Source of the DNA: Megalonaias nervosa
Lineage: Eukaryota; Mollusca; Bivalvia; Unionida; Unionidae
DNA: 64,000 nt
Direction of reading: 5' to 3'
Assembly: GCA_016617855.1 (NCBI GenBank)
Contig: JAECUM010001855.1
Span: 1 to 64,000, forward strand
The translations under genes and the position numbers were made by a program. The stretch's first letter is position 1; each line of letters opens with the position of its first letter. Positions 28,301 through 38,274 of the stretch are shown piece by piece. The notes beneath the pieces were generated by a model. The model worked only from the letters and a program-made list of their open reading frames with translations. It ran no database searches and was not told the origin of the DNA.

Positions 28301-31300
28301 TGGTCCCAAATAACACTGATGGCAATATGACCTCCTGAAATGTGAAAATCTCATTACAGCTACCGCTCCTGAACAGGTGGCTATATCAACATTTTTTCTG
28401 AAAAAAACTCATCTTTCTTGCAATAAATATGTTTTTGTACAATATATATTCCTGTGTGAAAAATGATGCCGATCTATCCTTAGGAGGCCTGCCTTAATGG
28501 CCATCTCGAAAATCTTTATATGGCAACTTTTCCTGGATTGATATTTGCACTGACATGTGGTTCTCACAAAAAAAAAAATCATAATATGTAACTGGTTCTA
28601 AATGAGAAAGGCCACTCATCTCACCTCAACATGGCACCATAGTGGCTGTTAAAAAAATCTTGGCATCACTAGTCCTCTTGCAAGATTGGTGGCATAGACT
28701 TGTGGCATTTACTTTGGGTTGTCTCCAAATTACATTTTGCAGTATTAAATTGGCTCTGATTAAAAATGGTGCAGATCTGACCACCAACATTATCAACATT
28801 TATGTAAAGGAGTTTGAAAACCAGACCTAACTGATCTTGGGGTCAAGTCAAAGGTCATTGCTTGCATTTTTGTACCATTCAGCATATGAAAATAGTGTAT
28901 TGCACATACGCAAATAAAGTCTGACCAGACTTGGTGTTTTAGGTGCATTTCAATAAACAAGTGGATAGTCAGCACTCTGACATTAATTGTAAGGTCGAAG
29001 GTCAAAGGTCTTGAGCTCTATAACTGTATTGGCTTGTAGGATATTACAAACAAGTATGAATGGAATTTGATCCAACACAGTTTGTGGATATAATATCTTA
29101 ATTAATGCCAGTTTTAGTTTTGTTTAATGAAAAATAATCATTCTAGAATTAATCAAACTTGGCATATGGGTATATCTTGACCTTGTCTGAGACAATTATG
29201 ATCATTGATCTTCTGTTCATGATATCAAGCTGAAGGTCAATGACAATGTTAAGGGACTTTGTAGTGAACTTAAATTATTTTGTGCACATGTAAACTCTGT
29301 CATGTAATAAAATATTTTTATTACCTAATTTTGTATATTGGAGTTTCTCAAGAATGCTGGAGGTAGACAGAAGAAGCGGACTTATCATGGAATCCTAGAA
29401 ATTTCATTTTGACCATTAGAACATCAGTCTTTTTGAGGGACTCTTGTATCTCAAGCATGATGACAATAGCAGATAACTTTATATATTGTTTATCTTTATA
29501 TCCATATATGTCTTCTGTTTTCATAGAGAAATCTTAAAAGGCAAGTCAAGTCAAGCTTTTTTAAAAATGTAATGCATACTAACTTCACAAACTGCTTGCA
29601 GAAAATGGCAGATTACTGGTAATATTATTCAACAAGTTTCACACATTTCATGACTTGAAATTGAAAATAAACTTCACATGATTTTGTACATTACCATGTG
29701 CTAGCCCATAATGTGGCATATGGTTATGTATAACATGGCATTAAAAAAATAATCCATATGAACTGTTGAGGATCTCATATCAGATATATTCATTAGATGT
29801 GAAATTTTTGAAATATATTCAACAGTGTGTTATGTCACAAGTTGCTTGTAGTCAGTGGTATATCATATTATTTAACGAATTTTCATAAATTTCATATCTG
29901 ATGAATTTTAGTGTGTGTTTCTGTATATGACAATAGTCAGACCAAGCATTACTCAGCGGTGTGCAGCCAGACGTGGAGCAGAGTAGCTGTATTCAGTTGC
30001 TTTGTATTCAGAAGTCCTTGTGAACCTTAGTGTGATTCTTTTGATGACATCAATAGCAAGGCTTTGCATCATTCAGGAGTGAGCAATCAGACATGGGGTG
30101 GAATAGCTGTACTCATTTACTTTGTACTCAGGAATCCTGATGAATGGCGATTCTATGGATGACATCAATACCCAGACTTTGCATCGTTCAGTGGTGTGCT
30201 CTCAGACAAGGGCAGAAGAGCTGTACTCCATTACACACTCAGGGATCTTGATGAATATTGGTACACGATTTTATCTTCGACATAAATATTCAAACTTTGC
30301 TTACTGTTAACTCAGTGGTGTACAATCAGCCATGGGATGGAGAGGACGTACTTGATTACTTTTTACTCAGGAGTCCAGATAAACTTAAGTGTTTGATTCA
30401 GTCTATGACATAAATAGTCATGCTTCGCAGTGTGTAATCAGACATGAGGTGGAGTAGCTGTACTCAGTTACTTTGTACTCAAAAGTCCTCAAAATGCAAG
30501 TACTTGTACTCTTGTTTTTAAAGATTTACTATATTTGTATACTTACTCTTGCTTTGAAATGGAAAAAGTACCATGTAATCCAGATTACATTTTACATTTT
30601 GGAGTACAACAGAAATTTAGGCAATTAAAATTGTGAACCGTTCCATCCAAATGCTTTACATTAAACACTGTAAAAAGTAGAAGTTGATAAATGTACAATG
30701 TTAATCATAAAGAAAACAGAAACATAGGTAATTTGTAGTGAGTACTTTTTTTGACAAGTACTATTGCTCATAATTAGCAAAACTAAAAGTATTTGTACTT
30801 GTACTGTAACTTAAGAAAAATAATTGTACATATACTTGAGTGCTTTAAAAAATACTCCACCCCATGTCATTGTGCAGTGTGACATTTTTCATCCTATGCC
30901 AGTTTAATACAGTACTTACTACATGGCACTATTTCATTTCTGTGCTTTTTATTTCATTTTAGTCTCTTAGAGAACAGAAAGAGCAAGAGGAGAGAGAGCG
31001 GGCCCTAGCGTTAGATGCAGCCAACACACAACTTCTGGAGATAGAGGAAGAACAGTTCCAAGAGTATGCTCAGAAAGTCATTCAGCACTGTGAGAAGGGA
31101 GGCCGTAATGTGTACCCACTGAAGAAAGCAGCTCAGAGTGGGGCAGGGGGTGGCAAAGGTCCCCAGTTCCATGGGAAGGGAGGAATAAGGCCCAGTTACA
31201 TGGTGACTGATCAATCAGGCAAACAGATGCCCCACTACCAAAAAGACAGCACAAAAGCTGTCAAAGCCAACAATGATGATGTACCGTCTAAGAAAAGGCT

Positions 31301-31316
31301 TGGCTTTGTCTGGTAG
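15112..31316 (+). CDS. CFAP210: CFAP210 (CCDC173)-like ciliary coiled-coil protein, complete 8-exon gene
   Basis: Coding exons: 15112-15309, 15682-15855, 17631-17836, 20640-20850, 21510-21595, 23076-23268, 26753-26917, 30963-31316. Every intron is GT-AG and phases agree throughout, giving 528 residues. The protein is almost wholly charged alpha-helix (E, K, R, Q rich) of the trichohyalin/plectin-homology (TPH) type from about residue 30 to 430. There is no signal peptide or membrane segment. Family hallmarks seen are an N-terminal 'VLTKTDWERIQ', a 'YYQTDRVKQFH' block followed by 'LTEVLKEREAQ', and a non-helical tail with 'GGIRPSYMV' and a terminal 'KKRLGFVW'. Known of the family: a microtubule inner protein of motile-cilium and sperm-flagellum doublets. 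The start is the ATG at 15112, since an in-frame TAA lies shortly upstream. An AG just before it (15094-15095) could be an acceptor for a 5' UTR exon, so an upstream non-coding exon is possible. Alternatives CFAP45 and MNS1 share the TPH type but fit the tail less well. Confidence 0.9.
15682..15855 (+). CDS. CFAP210: CFAP210 exon 2 (residues 67-124)
   Basis: The acceptor is ctaattgtag and the donor CAT|gtgagg, phase 0 at both ends, 58 codons. It holds the 'DIEEAKYQAQQRKEAIDKAK' helix and 'YYQTDRVKQFH', among the most recognisable segments of this family. Confidence 0.9.
16058..16363 (+). repeat. tRNA-SINE copy 2 (head truncated)
   Basis: Begins in the tRNA-like head ('gggaggtcgtgggtttgattcc', a box B variant) and runs through the family body 'attaagaggttagtgttaggactgg' to a (CA)n tail. 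It lies in CFAP210 intron 2. Flanks 'attatgaaatg' and 'attatagaatg' may be an imperfect target duplication. Confidence 0.9.
17631..17836 (+). CDS. CFAP210: CFAP210 exon 3 (residues 125-193, last codon split)
   Basis: The acceptor is tttcatttgcag and the donor CCCA|gtgagt (phase 2). It encodes 'LTEVLKEREAQLELKKLQ' and a continuing charged helix. The apparent stop right after the donor is intronic. Confidence 0.9.
18060..18680 (+). repeat. Family B dispersed repeat, interrupted by a SINE
   Basis: 18,060-18,212 carries 'ttttcaagat...ggtggccatgttggatatcag...accattttcacttagga'. The tail resumes at 18,548 and ends 'agctcttctggtctagtagag...agctaaaaat'. The tail resembles the ends of long dispersed repeats I associate with bivalves. 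Confidence 0.75.
18213..18547 (+). repeat. tRNA-SINE copy 3, full length, with TSD
   Basis: The head has box A-like 'tgacctaagtggttaga'. Box B is decayed ('aagtttttttaaccc'), the body is well kept and the tail is an interrupted CA run. The target duplication AGGAGTAGC is exact at 18204-18212 and 18548-18556. It interrupts family B, so it is the younger insertion. Confidence 0.93.
19093..19226 (+). repeat. 42-bp tandem repeat, 3 copies
   Basis: Unit 'taccatggtatactgtattt...ccataatatg' at 19093, 19135 and 19177, with a partial fourth. Overlapping open frames on both strands are products of the repeat. It lies in CFAP210 intron 3. Confidence 0.92.
20414..20492 (+). repeat. 29-bp tandem repeat, about 3 copies
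   Basis: Unit 'ggtcacaatgaccattatcc' plus 'ttaagtcaa'. CFAP210 intron 3, 148 bp before exon 4. Confidence 0.92.
20640..20850 (+). CDS. CFAP210: CFAP210 exon 4 (residues 193-263)
   Basis: The acceptor is attgtctag. The first base completes the split Gln codon from exon 3, and the donor is GAG|gtacga in phase 0. All 70 further codons are charged coiled coil. Confidence 0.9.
21155..21372. mobile_element. MITE family M, copy 2
   Basis: Ends form an imperfect ~48-bp inverted repeat: left 'actcacaagtcc...caactgcagacaacatggatcc', right, read in reverse complement, 'actcacttat...gcaactgcatggaacc'. No open frame. It lies in CFAP210 intron 4, 138 bp before exon 5. Confidence 0.75.
21510..21595 (+). 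CDS. CFAP210: CFAP210 exon 5 (residues 264-292, last codon split)
   Basis: A short exon with acceptor caactttag and donor CATGA|gtaagg (phase 2). It encodes an acidic run followed by 'AAAKRKMMRLRAEKEKYIH'. It sits in no long open frame on the + strand and was found from splice signals and phase continuity. Confidence 0.87.
21770..22580 (+). repeat. Degenerate dispersed repeat with 160-215-bp periodicity
   Basis: A word close to 'gagttattgcccttt' recurs near 21,866, 22,081, 22,246 and 22,406, each time after 'catgaaactttgta...gaagatgta...caaatcattgtgctc'-like text. CFAP210 intron 5. Confidence 0.65.
23076..23268 (+). CDS. CFAP210: CFAP210 exon 6 (residues 292-356)
   Basis: The acceptor is tatctgacag and the donor CAG|gtacag, phase 0. 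It encodes 'HLERIHGKLAAQMKQAVDDE' and 'DERIRAAVEEAEAKRAQEE'. A SINE copy begins about 35 bp past the donor. Confidence 0.9.
23300..23550 (+). repeat. tRNA-SINE copy 4 (both ends truncated)
   Basis: Retains a perfect box B 'gggttcgaaccccgg' and the body through 'gacatcatagtgatatgactg'. Box A is missing and there is no CA tail. CFAP210 intron 6. Confidence 0.9.
25640..26190 (-). repeat. Family B array, block 1, minus orientation
   Basis: Imperfect units reading 'ctagttggtcctaaatgaaaatggtgctgatctgac...gccatcttgaaaatcttg...ctcctgaatgg...gttttcact'. Units recur about every 130-150 bp. A SINE interrupts the block at 26,191, and family B text resumes from 26,522 to about 26,600. Confidence 0.8.
26191..26521 (+). 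repeat. tRNA-SINE copy 5, full length, with TSD
   Basis: The best-preserved head: box A 'tggcctagtggttagaac', box B 'gggttcaaaccccgg', then the whole body and a (CA)n tail. The target duplication AAACTGACCCT is exact at 26180-26190 and 26522-26532. Inserted in family B, inside CFAP210 intron 6. Confidence 0.95.
26753..26917 (+). CDS. CFAP210: CFAP210 exon 7 (residues 357-411)
   Basis: The acceptor is gttccacag and the donor GCT|gtaagt, phase 0, 55 codons. It is helical and contains 'IRQAADEIFRRNEEEKR'. The ATG at its 5' edge is internal, not a start. Confidence 0.9.
27360..28790 (-). repeat. Family B array, block 2, minus orientation
   Basis: About ten degenerate ~140-bp units with the words 'ctagttggt', 'aaaatggtgctgat', 'ggccatcttgaaaatcttg' and 'acatggggttttca'. 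Open frames at 27,408-28,354 on the minus strand derive from it. CFAP210 intron 7. Confidence 0.85.
29940..30490 (+). repeat. ~120-bp degenerate tandem repeat, about 4 copies
   Basis: Unit words: 'cagacatggggtggagtagctgtactcagttactttgtactcag', 'gatgacatcaatag' and 'actttgcatcattcag'. CFAP210 intron 7. Confidence 0.8.
30963..31316 (+). CDS. CFAP210: CFAP210 terminal exon 8 (residues 412-528 plus stop)
   Basis: The acceptor is tttcattttag. It encodes the end of the rod ('EEEQFQEYAQKVI'), then a glycine-rich non-helical tail with 'GGIRPSYMV', 'MPHYQ' and a terminal 'KKRLGFVW' before TAG. Possible downstream poly(A) signals AATAAA lie at 32270 and 33291. Which is used cannot be told from sequence, so the 3' UTR may include the 43-bp satellite. 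Confidence 0.9.
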   Translation, partial: SLREQKEQEERERALALDAANTQLLEIEEEQFQEYAQKVIQHCEKGGRNVYPLKKAAQSGAGGGKGPQFHGKGGIRPSYMVTDQSGKQMPHYQKDSTKAVKANNDDVPSKKRLGFVW

Positions 31317-32239
31317 ATAATTTATAAACAAATGAATAGTGACTTATGTGAGAAGGTTAAGAGTGGTAAATAAGAAAGGATACTAATGTGTTATTGGGTT
31401 GTTTTTCAGTTTCTTCCTGAATTGACACTTTTCATCAGCATTTACATTTTTTAAACATTTATAGTTCAAGGTGCAAGTGAAAAACACTAGCTTTTATGAA
31501 TTTAAATTGTACTTTTCTTATGCAGAATCATCAATTATTAATGAAGATACATTATGTACTATTCTAGAAGTATTATTTTTACACTTTCTTGTACACTCAG
31601 TAGTCTTTCACAAAATCATGGTGTTCGGTTGAAATATTATTCTGAGATAACTAAACTTGAATGTAGCTACATTCATTTATCTGAAAATCACAAACACATG
31701 GAATTCTGCCTGATAATCATAATTCCAACGTTATCTATTATTAGGTAAGCAATCCTGCATTTAAGAAAACTTCAACATTCATCATGGTTTATGCAACCTT
31801 GAAAAATACTTGAATTTGAGGAGTTACCTTGAACATAAAAATATTGGATTTATTGTAGAGAAGTCCTTGAATTTATCAAACACCATGAATTTATCTGAGG
31901 GGAATATAAAACATTAAAACTAAATGAAATATATTACTTTTTAAATTCAATATTGATACTATTTACACATTTAGAAAAAAAAAATGACTATACAAAAAAA
32001 GGTGATAACATTGTGTGGATCAAATCACACATGACATTGAGTTGCGAGGAGTAATGGAATGTAGTTGACATATGAAGCTGGATGACTAATTTAGTTGCAG
32101 GTGTGACCCAACTACCATAGTATTTACTATTCAAGCCTGACCCACTCTGTGTAAGAAAAATATTCCTTGAAAACTAATAAGTCCTTGAAGACACCTTGAA
32201 AAAATCTCTCCAGGCATATCGAACTATGTGATCTTAGGT
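31317..32239. other. CFAP210 3' flank, no further feature
   Basis: AT-rich and possibly 3' UTR in part. No AATAAA was seen before 32270. Confidence 0.5.
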
Positions 32240-32925
32240 GCAAGGACTTAAGCAGAATATTCCCAAAGTAATAAACTTATTGGGGGAATATTCCCACAAG
32301 GCATCAGTAACATACATACTTATTGCAGAAATATTCCCACAAGGCATAAGAAACATACACACTTATTAGGGGAATATTCCCACAAGGCATCAGTAACATG
32401 CATACTTATTGTGGGAATATTCCCACAAGGCATCAGTAACATACACACTTATTGGGGGAATATTCCCACAAGGCATCAGTAACATGCATACTTATTGGGG
32501 GGATATTCCCACAAGGCATCAGTAACATGCATACTTATTGGGGGGATATTCCCACAAGGCATCAGTAACATACACACTTATTGGGGGGATATTCCCACAA
32601 GGCATAAGTAATACACACACTTACTGGGGGAATATTCCCACAAGAGATCAGTAATATACACACTTACTGGGGGAATACTCCCTCAGGTTATCAGTAATAT
32701 ACACACTTATTGGGGGAATATTCCTGCATGACATCAGTAGTATACATGCTTATTGGGGGAATATTCCCACAAGGTATCAGTAATATACGCACTTACTGGG
32801 TGAATACACCCTCAGGATATCAGTAATATACACGCTTATTGGGTTGGGGGATATTCCCTCCGGATCTGTAACATGCACATGTACAGGGGGAATATTCCCA
32901 TAGGGCATCAGTAACATACACTCAT
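32240..32925. repeat. 43-bp satellite with GGGAATATTCCC palindrome, about 15 copies
   Basis: Unit 'aatattcccacaaggcatca' then 'gtaacatacacacttattggggg'. Junctions of adjacent units make the perfect 12-bp palindrome GGGAATATTCCC, kept in many copies although other positions drift. It starts about 0.9 kb past the CFAP210 stop. Confidence 0.95.
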
Positions 32926-33764
32926 ATGAATAAACTGTTTTGCTTTGTTGTTTTTTTTAAAAACTGGAGATGCAAACTTTTTAAACTGAAGTCTATTTTG
33001 TAAATAGTTAACGTGCAAGTATTCAAGTGTACAATGTAGGTCAGCAGTTTCTTTTTTTCTTGTACATTATGATAATATTTTAACAGATGAAATTTGTAAT
33101 ATGGACCAGTTTGTGGTCAGGAAGTGAAACCTCATTGTTCCACTAGAGTCTGTAATTATTATAGGATGAATGCTAAACTCACATGGTGATGAGAATTGGA
33201 GTTTGAAGAAGTCATGCGAGTGCTGTTTACAATGGTCTGTGATCAAAATATGATTGTGTAATATCTGTTGAAATAACATTGTCCGTACCAAATAAATGCT
33301 AAATATAGCACACTAAAAAGTGATTTTGTTTTTTTTATTTGCAATGCAAGAACAAGAATCGACTTTTCCTTAATTTTTTTTTGAAAAACTAATTCTTAGT
33401 GAGCAAGAGAGAATTTTCATGCAACCTTGAATAATCCTGAATTACACCTTTGAAAGCAGGTCATAATTACCCAGATTCAGTACTTACAAGTACCATAATG
33501 GTCATCACAAGAAACACCCATATTACAACATGCAACTGAATAAGAACCCCAGAATGATTTTTAAGGACAAATGTTGACTAAACTAAGTAAGTCACCACAA
33601 ATCAGATTGCTGGTCAATGTACATCATACCTTCTTCCCATGTTGCACCCATATTTCAAGTTTGATCATAACAGATGCTGAAAATCAAACGACATACCAAT
33701 GGGAGATGGATGGATAGATGAAGAGAAAAATTTAATCTTATTTATCCTGTTTCTTCGGGCTGAT

Positions 33765-34066
33765 GTATAAAATGATTATCAGAAATATGGAAAGTGTGAG
33801 GTAAATGATTACCAGAAACTTGAAAAGTGTGAGGTATAAAATGATTACCAGAAATGTAAAAAATGTGAGGTATAAAATGATTACCAGAAATATGAAAAAT
33901 GTGAGGTAAATGATTACCAGAAACTTGAAAAGTGTGAGGTATAAAATGATTACCAGAAATATGAAAAGTGTGAGGTAAATGATTACCAGAAACTTGAAAA
34001 GTGTGAGGTATAAAATGATTACCAGAAATGTAAAAAATGTGAGGCATAAAATAATTACCAGAAATT
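33765..34066. repeat. Alternating 33/36-bp minisatellite, about 9 units
   Basis: Unit 'atgattaccagaaacttgaa' then 'aagtgtgagg' plus 'taa' or 'tataaa'. Both unit lengths are multiples of three, which keeps a 101-codon minus-strand frame open. It is judged non-coding for want of splice context or any known domain. Confidence 0.93.
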
Positions 34067-34530
34067 TGAAAAGGGATCAGTATTAAATTTTCATATATTT
34101 GAGTTTTGGGGGATATAGTTTGCTATTAATTTAAATACAATTTGTTGGCAACTCAAAAATAAAATCTTGGTTACTCAAGAGAAACTGAATATAGGCTGTT
34201 GGGCAATAGGTTGAGAAACAGTAATTTAGAACATTACCTGATCATTACAAAGCAAACACATATCTTCCAGCAATTCAAAACATCCTCATAACTTTATAAT
34301 TTGAGAAACAAATATACTCATCTGCTAAAACAGACATGCAGGAAATTTTAGTGATACTTCCAAAATTAAGAACTTTGACAGAAGAACATCCAACAAAATT
34401 TGTGAAGAATATATCCTCTTGATGAAATATAGACACTGTAAATAATATTTCTTGACATTTGTAACCGTATACAAGAGCTGTATTTTCATTAGTCCAGTAT
34501 CTATGCAGATTTTTAAACCAAACTTAGAAA

Positions 34531-34685
34531 AATTTAGTTTTCATAGCTATGTATTATTTAAAATTTAGTTTTCATAGCTATGTATTGCTTAGAATTTAGT
34601 TTTCATAGCTATGTATTACTTAGAATTTAGTTTTCATTGCTATGTAATACTTAGAATTTAGTTTTCATAGCTATGTATTGTTTTT
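34531..34685 (+). repeat. 31-bp tandem repeat, 5 copies
   Basis: Unit 'aatttagttttcatagctat' then 'gtattacttag', starting at 34531, 34562 and onward, with few changes. Confidence 0.95.
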
Positions 34686-35457
34686 ACTGGCATGTGTGGT
34701 GACTTGTACAAGAGCTGTTGTGAAGTGACCATGTTATTTTATGCTATAACAAGTGTAGGACTCTGGTCAGTTAAAATGATCACTTCTTTTCAAACATGAT
34801 GGAAAAAAATAAGAGGACATTCCGCTAATCATTTTTGCATCATAAGATTACAATCAATCTCGTATTTCAAAATTACAAATTGGAAACAAAAATGGTAAAA
34901 AAATGTTACATGACATTATTATAACAAATTTACATTTCACAACTTCAGAAGTTTCAAAGCAGACCAAAAGTTTACCATAATAATAAAAACATACTGTAAT
35001 ATACTATAGTTTGGCATGAGCATAACATGTTCTAGCCAGGCACCAGATTGTGGCATGTGACACACTGTCTGGGTATGAAAATAGCTAAAACACCATATAA
35101 AACCATACTGTGACCATGACCTTGCTATAAATAGTAAAGTTCCACTTTGCATATTTTTTGGAGTTGTTGGTAATGTCAAACATACTGATGAACTTTGCAC
35201 CACCTCAACTTTGTTTATAATACTTTGTTTATATGAATCCCATGTTTAACTGGCATGCTCTAGTTGAAATCTAACATAAGACAGATATACCTTAATTTTA
35301 CCTTATATCTGATGGGCATTTTCCAAGATTTCTTTGGATGAAGCCAAGTGATTTATTTGCCTTTCCAACTGTACTGTTGACATGCTGTTCCATGATATAT
35401 CACTAGACAGTTCCACCACAAGGTACATCTACATGGGTACATCCAAAACGTGTAGAT

Positions 35458-35591
35458 CAGGGGTGAGCAAAATATGGCCTCTGGGCTTGATCTGGCCCAT
35501 GACCTTGTTTTATCCATTAATTTACATCATAGGTTGTGGCTTTAAAAATCACTTAAACAGCCCATGCCCTGAAGGAAGTTGCCCATGCCTG
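35458..35591. mobile_element. Second hAT-type MITE
   Basis: Left end CAGGGGTGAGCAA (35458-35470) and right end TTGCCCATGCCTG (35579-35591) form an imperfect inverted repeat. The 8-bp flanks are GTGTAGAT and ATATAGAT (6 of 8 match). The interior 'atatggcctctgggcttgatctggccc' recalls short hAT-derived elements in other animals. No open frame. Confidence 0.75.
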
Positions 35592-36004
35592 ATATAGATG
35601 AAGATGACCAGTTTCTTGCTGTTTTTAATTAGAGGACAAAGCATTTAGAGAGGCTGAAGGACATCTGTAACTGCTGTGACTGATCCACAAAAGACTTCGG
35701 GTCCGACTGTTGGCTGCAATCCTCTGAAGATGAAATGCCAGGTACAGGAGGCTCTCATTGCCAAAAAAGCACAAAGATGAGCTGATATTAACCGCTTTAT
35801 CAGTCATGTACACATCGTGAGCCTTAATACTGTTCCTTGTCGGATCCATCTACTATGTTGTACTTGCTGCTTTCTGTGTATCAACCAAGCCATTATCCAG
35901 TCCTTTCTCCTTGTCAATCTGTAGATCGCCATAAGATCAATCATTAAACACAGGTCAAATATCACAGACTAAAATTTTCAAATTAAAAATCCATAAGCAC
36001 ACAG

Positions 36005-36165
36005 ACTTAGGAAAATTGGGACACTTGGGACATGCCTTAAAACACAGGCTATGGGAAATTGGTACACTTGGAACATGGCTTAAACAAAGACTTAGGGAAA
36101 GTGGTACACTTGGTACATGGCTTAAAAACAGTCTTAGAAAAAGTGGCACACTTTGGAGATGGCTT
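36005..36165 (+). repeat. ~41-bp tandem repeat, 4 copies
   Basis: Unit 'cttagggaaagtggtacact' then 'tggtacatggcttaaaaaca'. The 61-64-codon frames over it on both strands are repeat translations. Confidence 0.9.
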
Positions 36166-36179
36166 AAGTATTCATGTTT

Positions 36180-37790
36180 GTTTCATTTAAGGGAAGGTTA
36201 AAATATGGTTTTTATAGAGATTGATTTAATTTTAAGGATGGTCAAGAAGCAAGGTTTTATTGTTTTTTTCATCAAGGTGGTTTGATCTTTCTTTCTGAAA
36301 ATTTCAAAGTAAGGTTTCAATCATTCTTTATTAAAATACATGTAAAATTTTTAAAACACATTAAACAATATAGTCACTGTGAAGGTAGAAAAAGTTGATA
36401 ACAAAACAAATATGTTGAAAAAAACCCATTTAATGTCATATTCAAGTTTGAAGTATATTAGCTGACCTGCATCACTTACATGAGAAGATTATCATCTGAA
36501 GATTGGCCCAAAAATTTTCATTTAAGAGGTATAAACCTCAGTATTTTCACAAGCGGCTTGAAATAAGTTATTAATGGTTATATTTCTTCAAGTAACGAAG
36601 CCATGAGAAAAAATACTTGAGTTGTTCACCCATGAGAAGAAATATATCCATTAATCACTCCAAGCAAGCAAATTTTCTTTTCATTTTATGCTCAAACGTA
36701 TTGACTAGAAATAGGTACAGTATAAGATATTTCTTGCTGTATCCTGCATGATGTCAGCTGTTTATCATTTATGTTTGTGGTATTATGTATATATTTGCAT
36801 AGAAAAGAGCAGAACTAACATAATTCGCCTTCCTAATTTAAGGTAAAACAGCACATTAAAAAGAATGAAGAAGAAAATATATGCACAGTGTGGGCTTTGA
36901 ACTTGGTTTGTTGTTCATGCGAGACAGTGCAACAAAAATTAGTTGAAATTTCCTGGCCATAATTCTATCGATGTCTACTGATGAGGCAGAGAAAAAATAT
37001 TTCTAGTATTCCAAAATGATTTTTTTGGGAAATCAAGTTTATCACCGCCTAGCATACAATAAAGGCAATAATCTCCACTTCATTATATTCTAACAGCATT
37101 GTGACCTCCAAGTTTAAACTGTAAATCATAATATTTTAGTGTCATTAAATTTCAGTAAAAACTGTCAATGTTCCATAATAAATCCATCATCATGAAATTA
37201 AGATGGAGAGTGTCAAGACAATCTTGAAAAAGCATATGAAAGACTTCCAGCCCAAATGTGAAAACAACAAAACAACTCTGATGGGAATATATAGCAAGAT
37301 GGATAGAGCGGAGAGAGAAAAATAGTAAATATTTTACAAGCTTAGAGAAATGAAACTTTGAAGGCAGTCTTGAGAAAGTTTCAAAATGGTGTAGAGGAAA
37401 TAAATGATACAAAAAGTACTTTGAAAAATGTGAGGGACATTTTTTTAGGGGAAGGGTAGAACTAATTTCAATGATGTAATACCTGTTGCTACTGCATAGC
37501 TGGTACTTATCTGGGAGGACGAAGAAATTTTGTCCTCCCATCAGTGTAAACCAGAAGAGTCTGAACATTAAAATGCCCTTGAGGGAGCAGCTTAACTCAG
37601 TGTGACATCAGTGTGGGGTGGGAGTAAGAGGGAACCTTGCAATAGCAACAGCAAGTATTACATCATTAAAATTATGCCCCCCCCCTCCAGAAAATACATT
37701 TTAATATTATTAATATCATACCATTTGCTATTGTATAACTGATATTAGTTTGTATGGTGGAAGGATGGATGATCCCACAGCTGGCAAATA
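36180..37790. other. No recognised feature
   Basis: AT-rich. A 138-codon minus-strand frame at 37,152-37,568 has no recognisable motif or splice context. It might be an eroded part of the adjoining retroelement, but this cannot be shown. Confidence 0.5.
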
Positions 37791-37799
37791 AATATCAAA

Positions 37800-38213
37800 T
37801 ACAAGGAATCCTCATTCAAGAGCAGGATACTATTGCAGTATGGAATCCGTATGGGCCGCTTTTTGTGCAATGACAATTGGACCATTGGTGAGCTAATGAT
37901 TGAAGGTAAAAGGATGAGAAAGTAGTGTGAGAGTGCCAAAATGGGGCTTTCATCACATTCTCCATGAGGTAGCATGTCTCACGGGCTTTAATTGTCACGA
38001 AAGACCAGTCCTATTGGTAAGGGGCTGGTATGCTCTTGTGATAGTTATTGCCATCCACCAAGAAAAGGTGGAAGTTGAAAACTTCCTACCCTTCTTTTTT
38101 CCTTTAGAGGCTGCAAGGTAAAAATGCAGAACCCTAACTGGACATAAAAGTGTATCATGGCCATCCCCAGCACAGGCCTCGTATCTTTTTAATGCAACAT
38201 TTATACTTCTCAT
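37800..38213 (-). pseudogene. Remnant of a tyrosine-recombinase retroelement (DIRS/Ngaro-like)
   Basis: Minus-strand fragments in order: 'DTLLCPVRVLHFYLAASK', 'WWMAITITRAYQPLTN', 'VTIKARETCYLM' (eroded K-x-H-x-x-R region) and 'FWHSHTTFSSFYLQSLAHQ', then a decayed 'GPIVIAQ' end. This is the order of the tyrosine recombinase C-terminal half found in DIRS-type elements. Frameshifts and stops interrupt it. A Crypton origin is the main alternative. Confidence 0.8.
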
Positions 38214-38239
38214 GGTATATCACTGATACAGCATATATA

Positions 38240-38240
38240 C

Positions 38241-38269
<29 letters not shown>
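38240..38269. repeat. (TA)n microsatellite
   Basis: About 14 TA units, followed by an AT-rich stretch with repeated 'atcgata' words to about 38,360. No feature is recognised from there to 40,380. Confidence 0.9.

Positions 38270-38274
<5 letters not shown>

Noticed and set aside
32240..32925. GGGAATATTCCC units as NF-kB or STAT sites
   Set aside because: The spacing is wrong for the 10-bp kB consensus and it is not TTCNNNGAA; the palindrome alone does not support a named factor.
33742..34047. 101-codon minus-strand frame with 11/12-residue repeats
   Set aside because: Explained by a 33/36-bp minisatellite; no splice or domain support.
37745..37975. Minus-strand 'NEDSLYL' as the missing PGAP3 last exon
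   Set aside because: It resembles the expected C-terminal motif and an AG precedes it. However, there is no polypyrimidine tract, it needs two extra residues, it continues without similarity, and it overlaps the end of the tyrosine-recombinase remnant.
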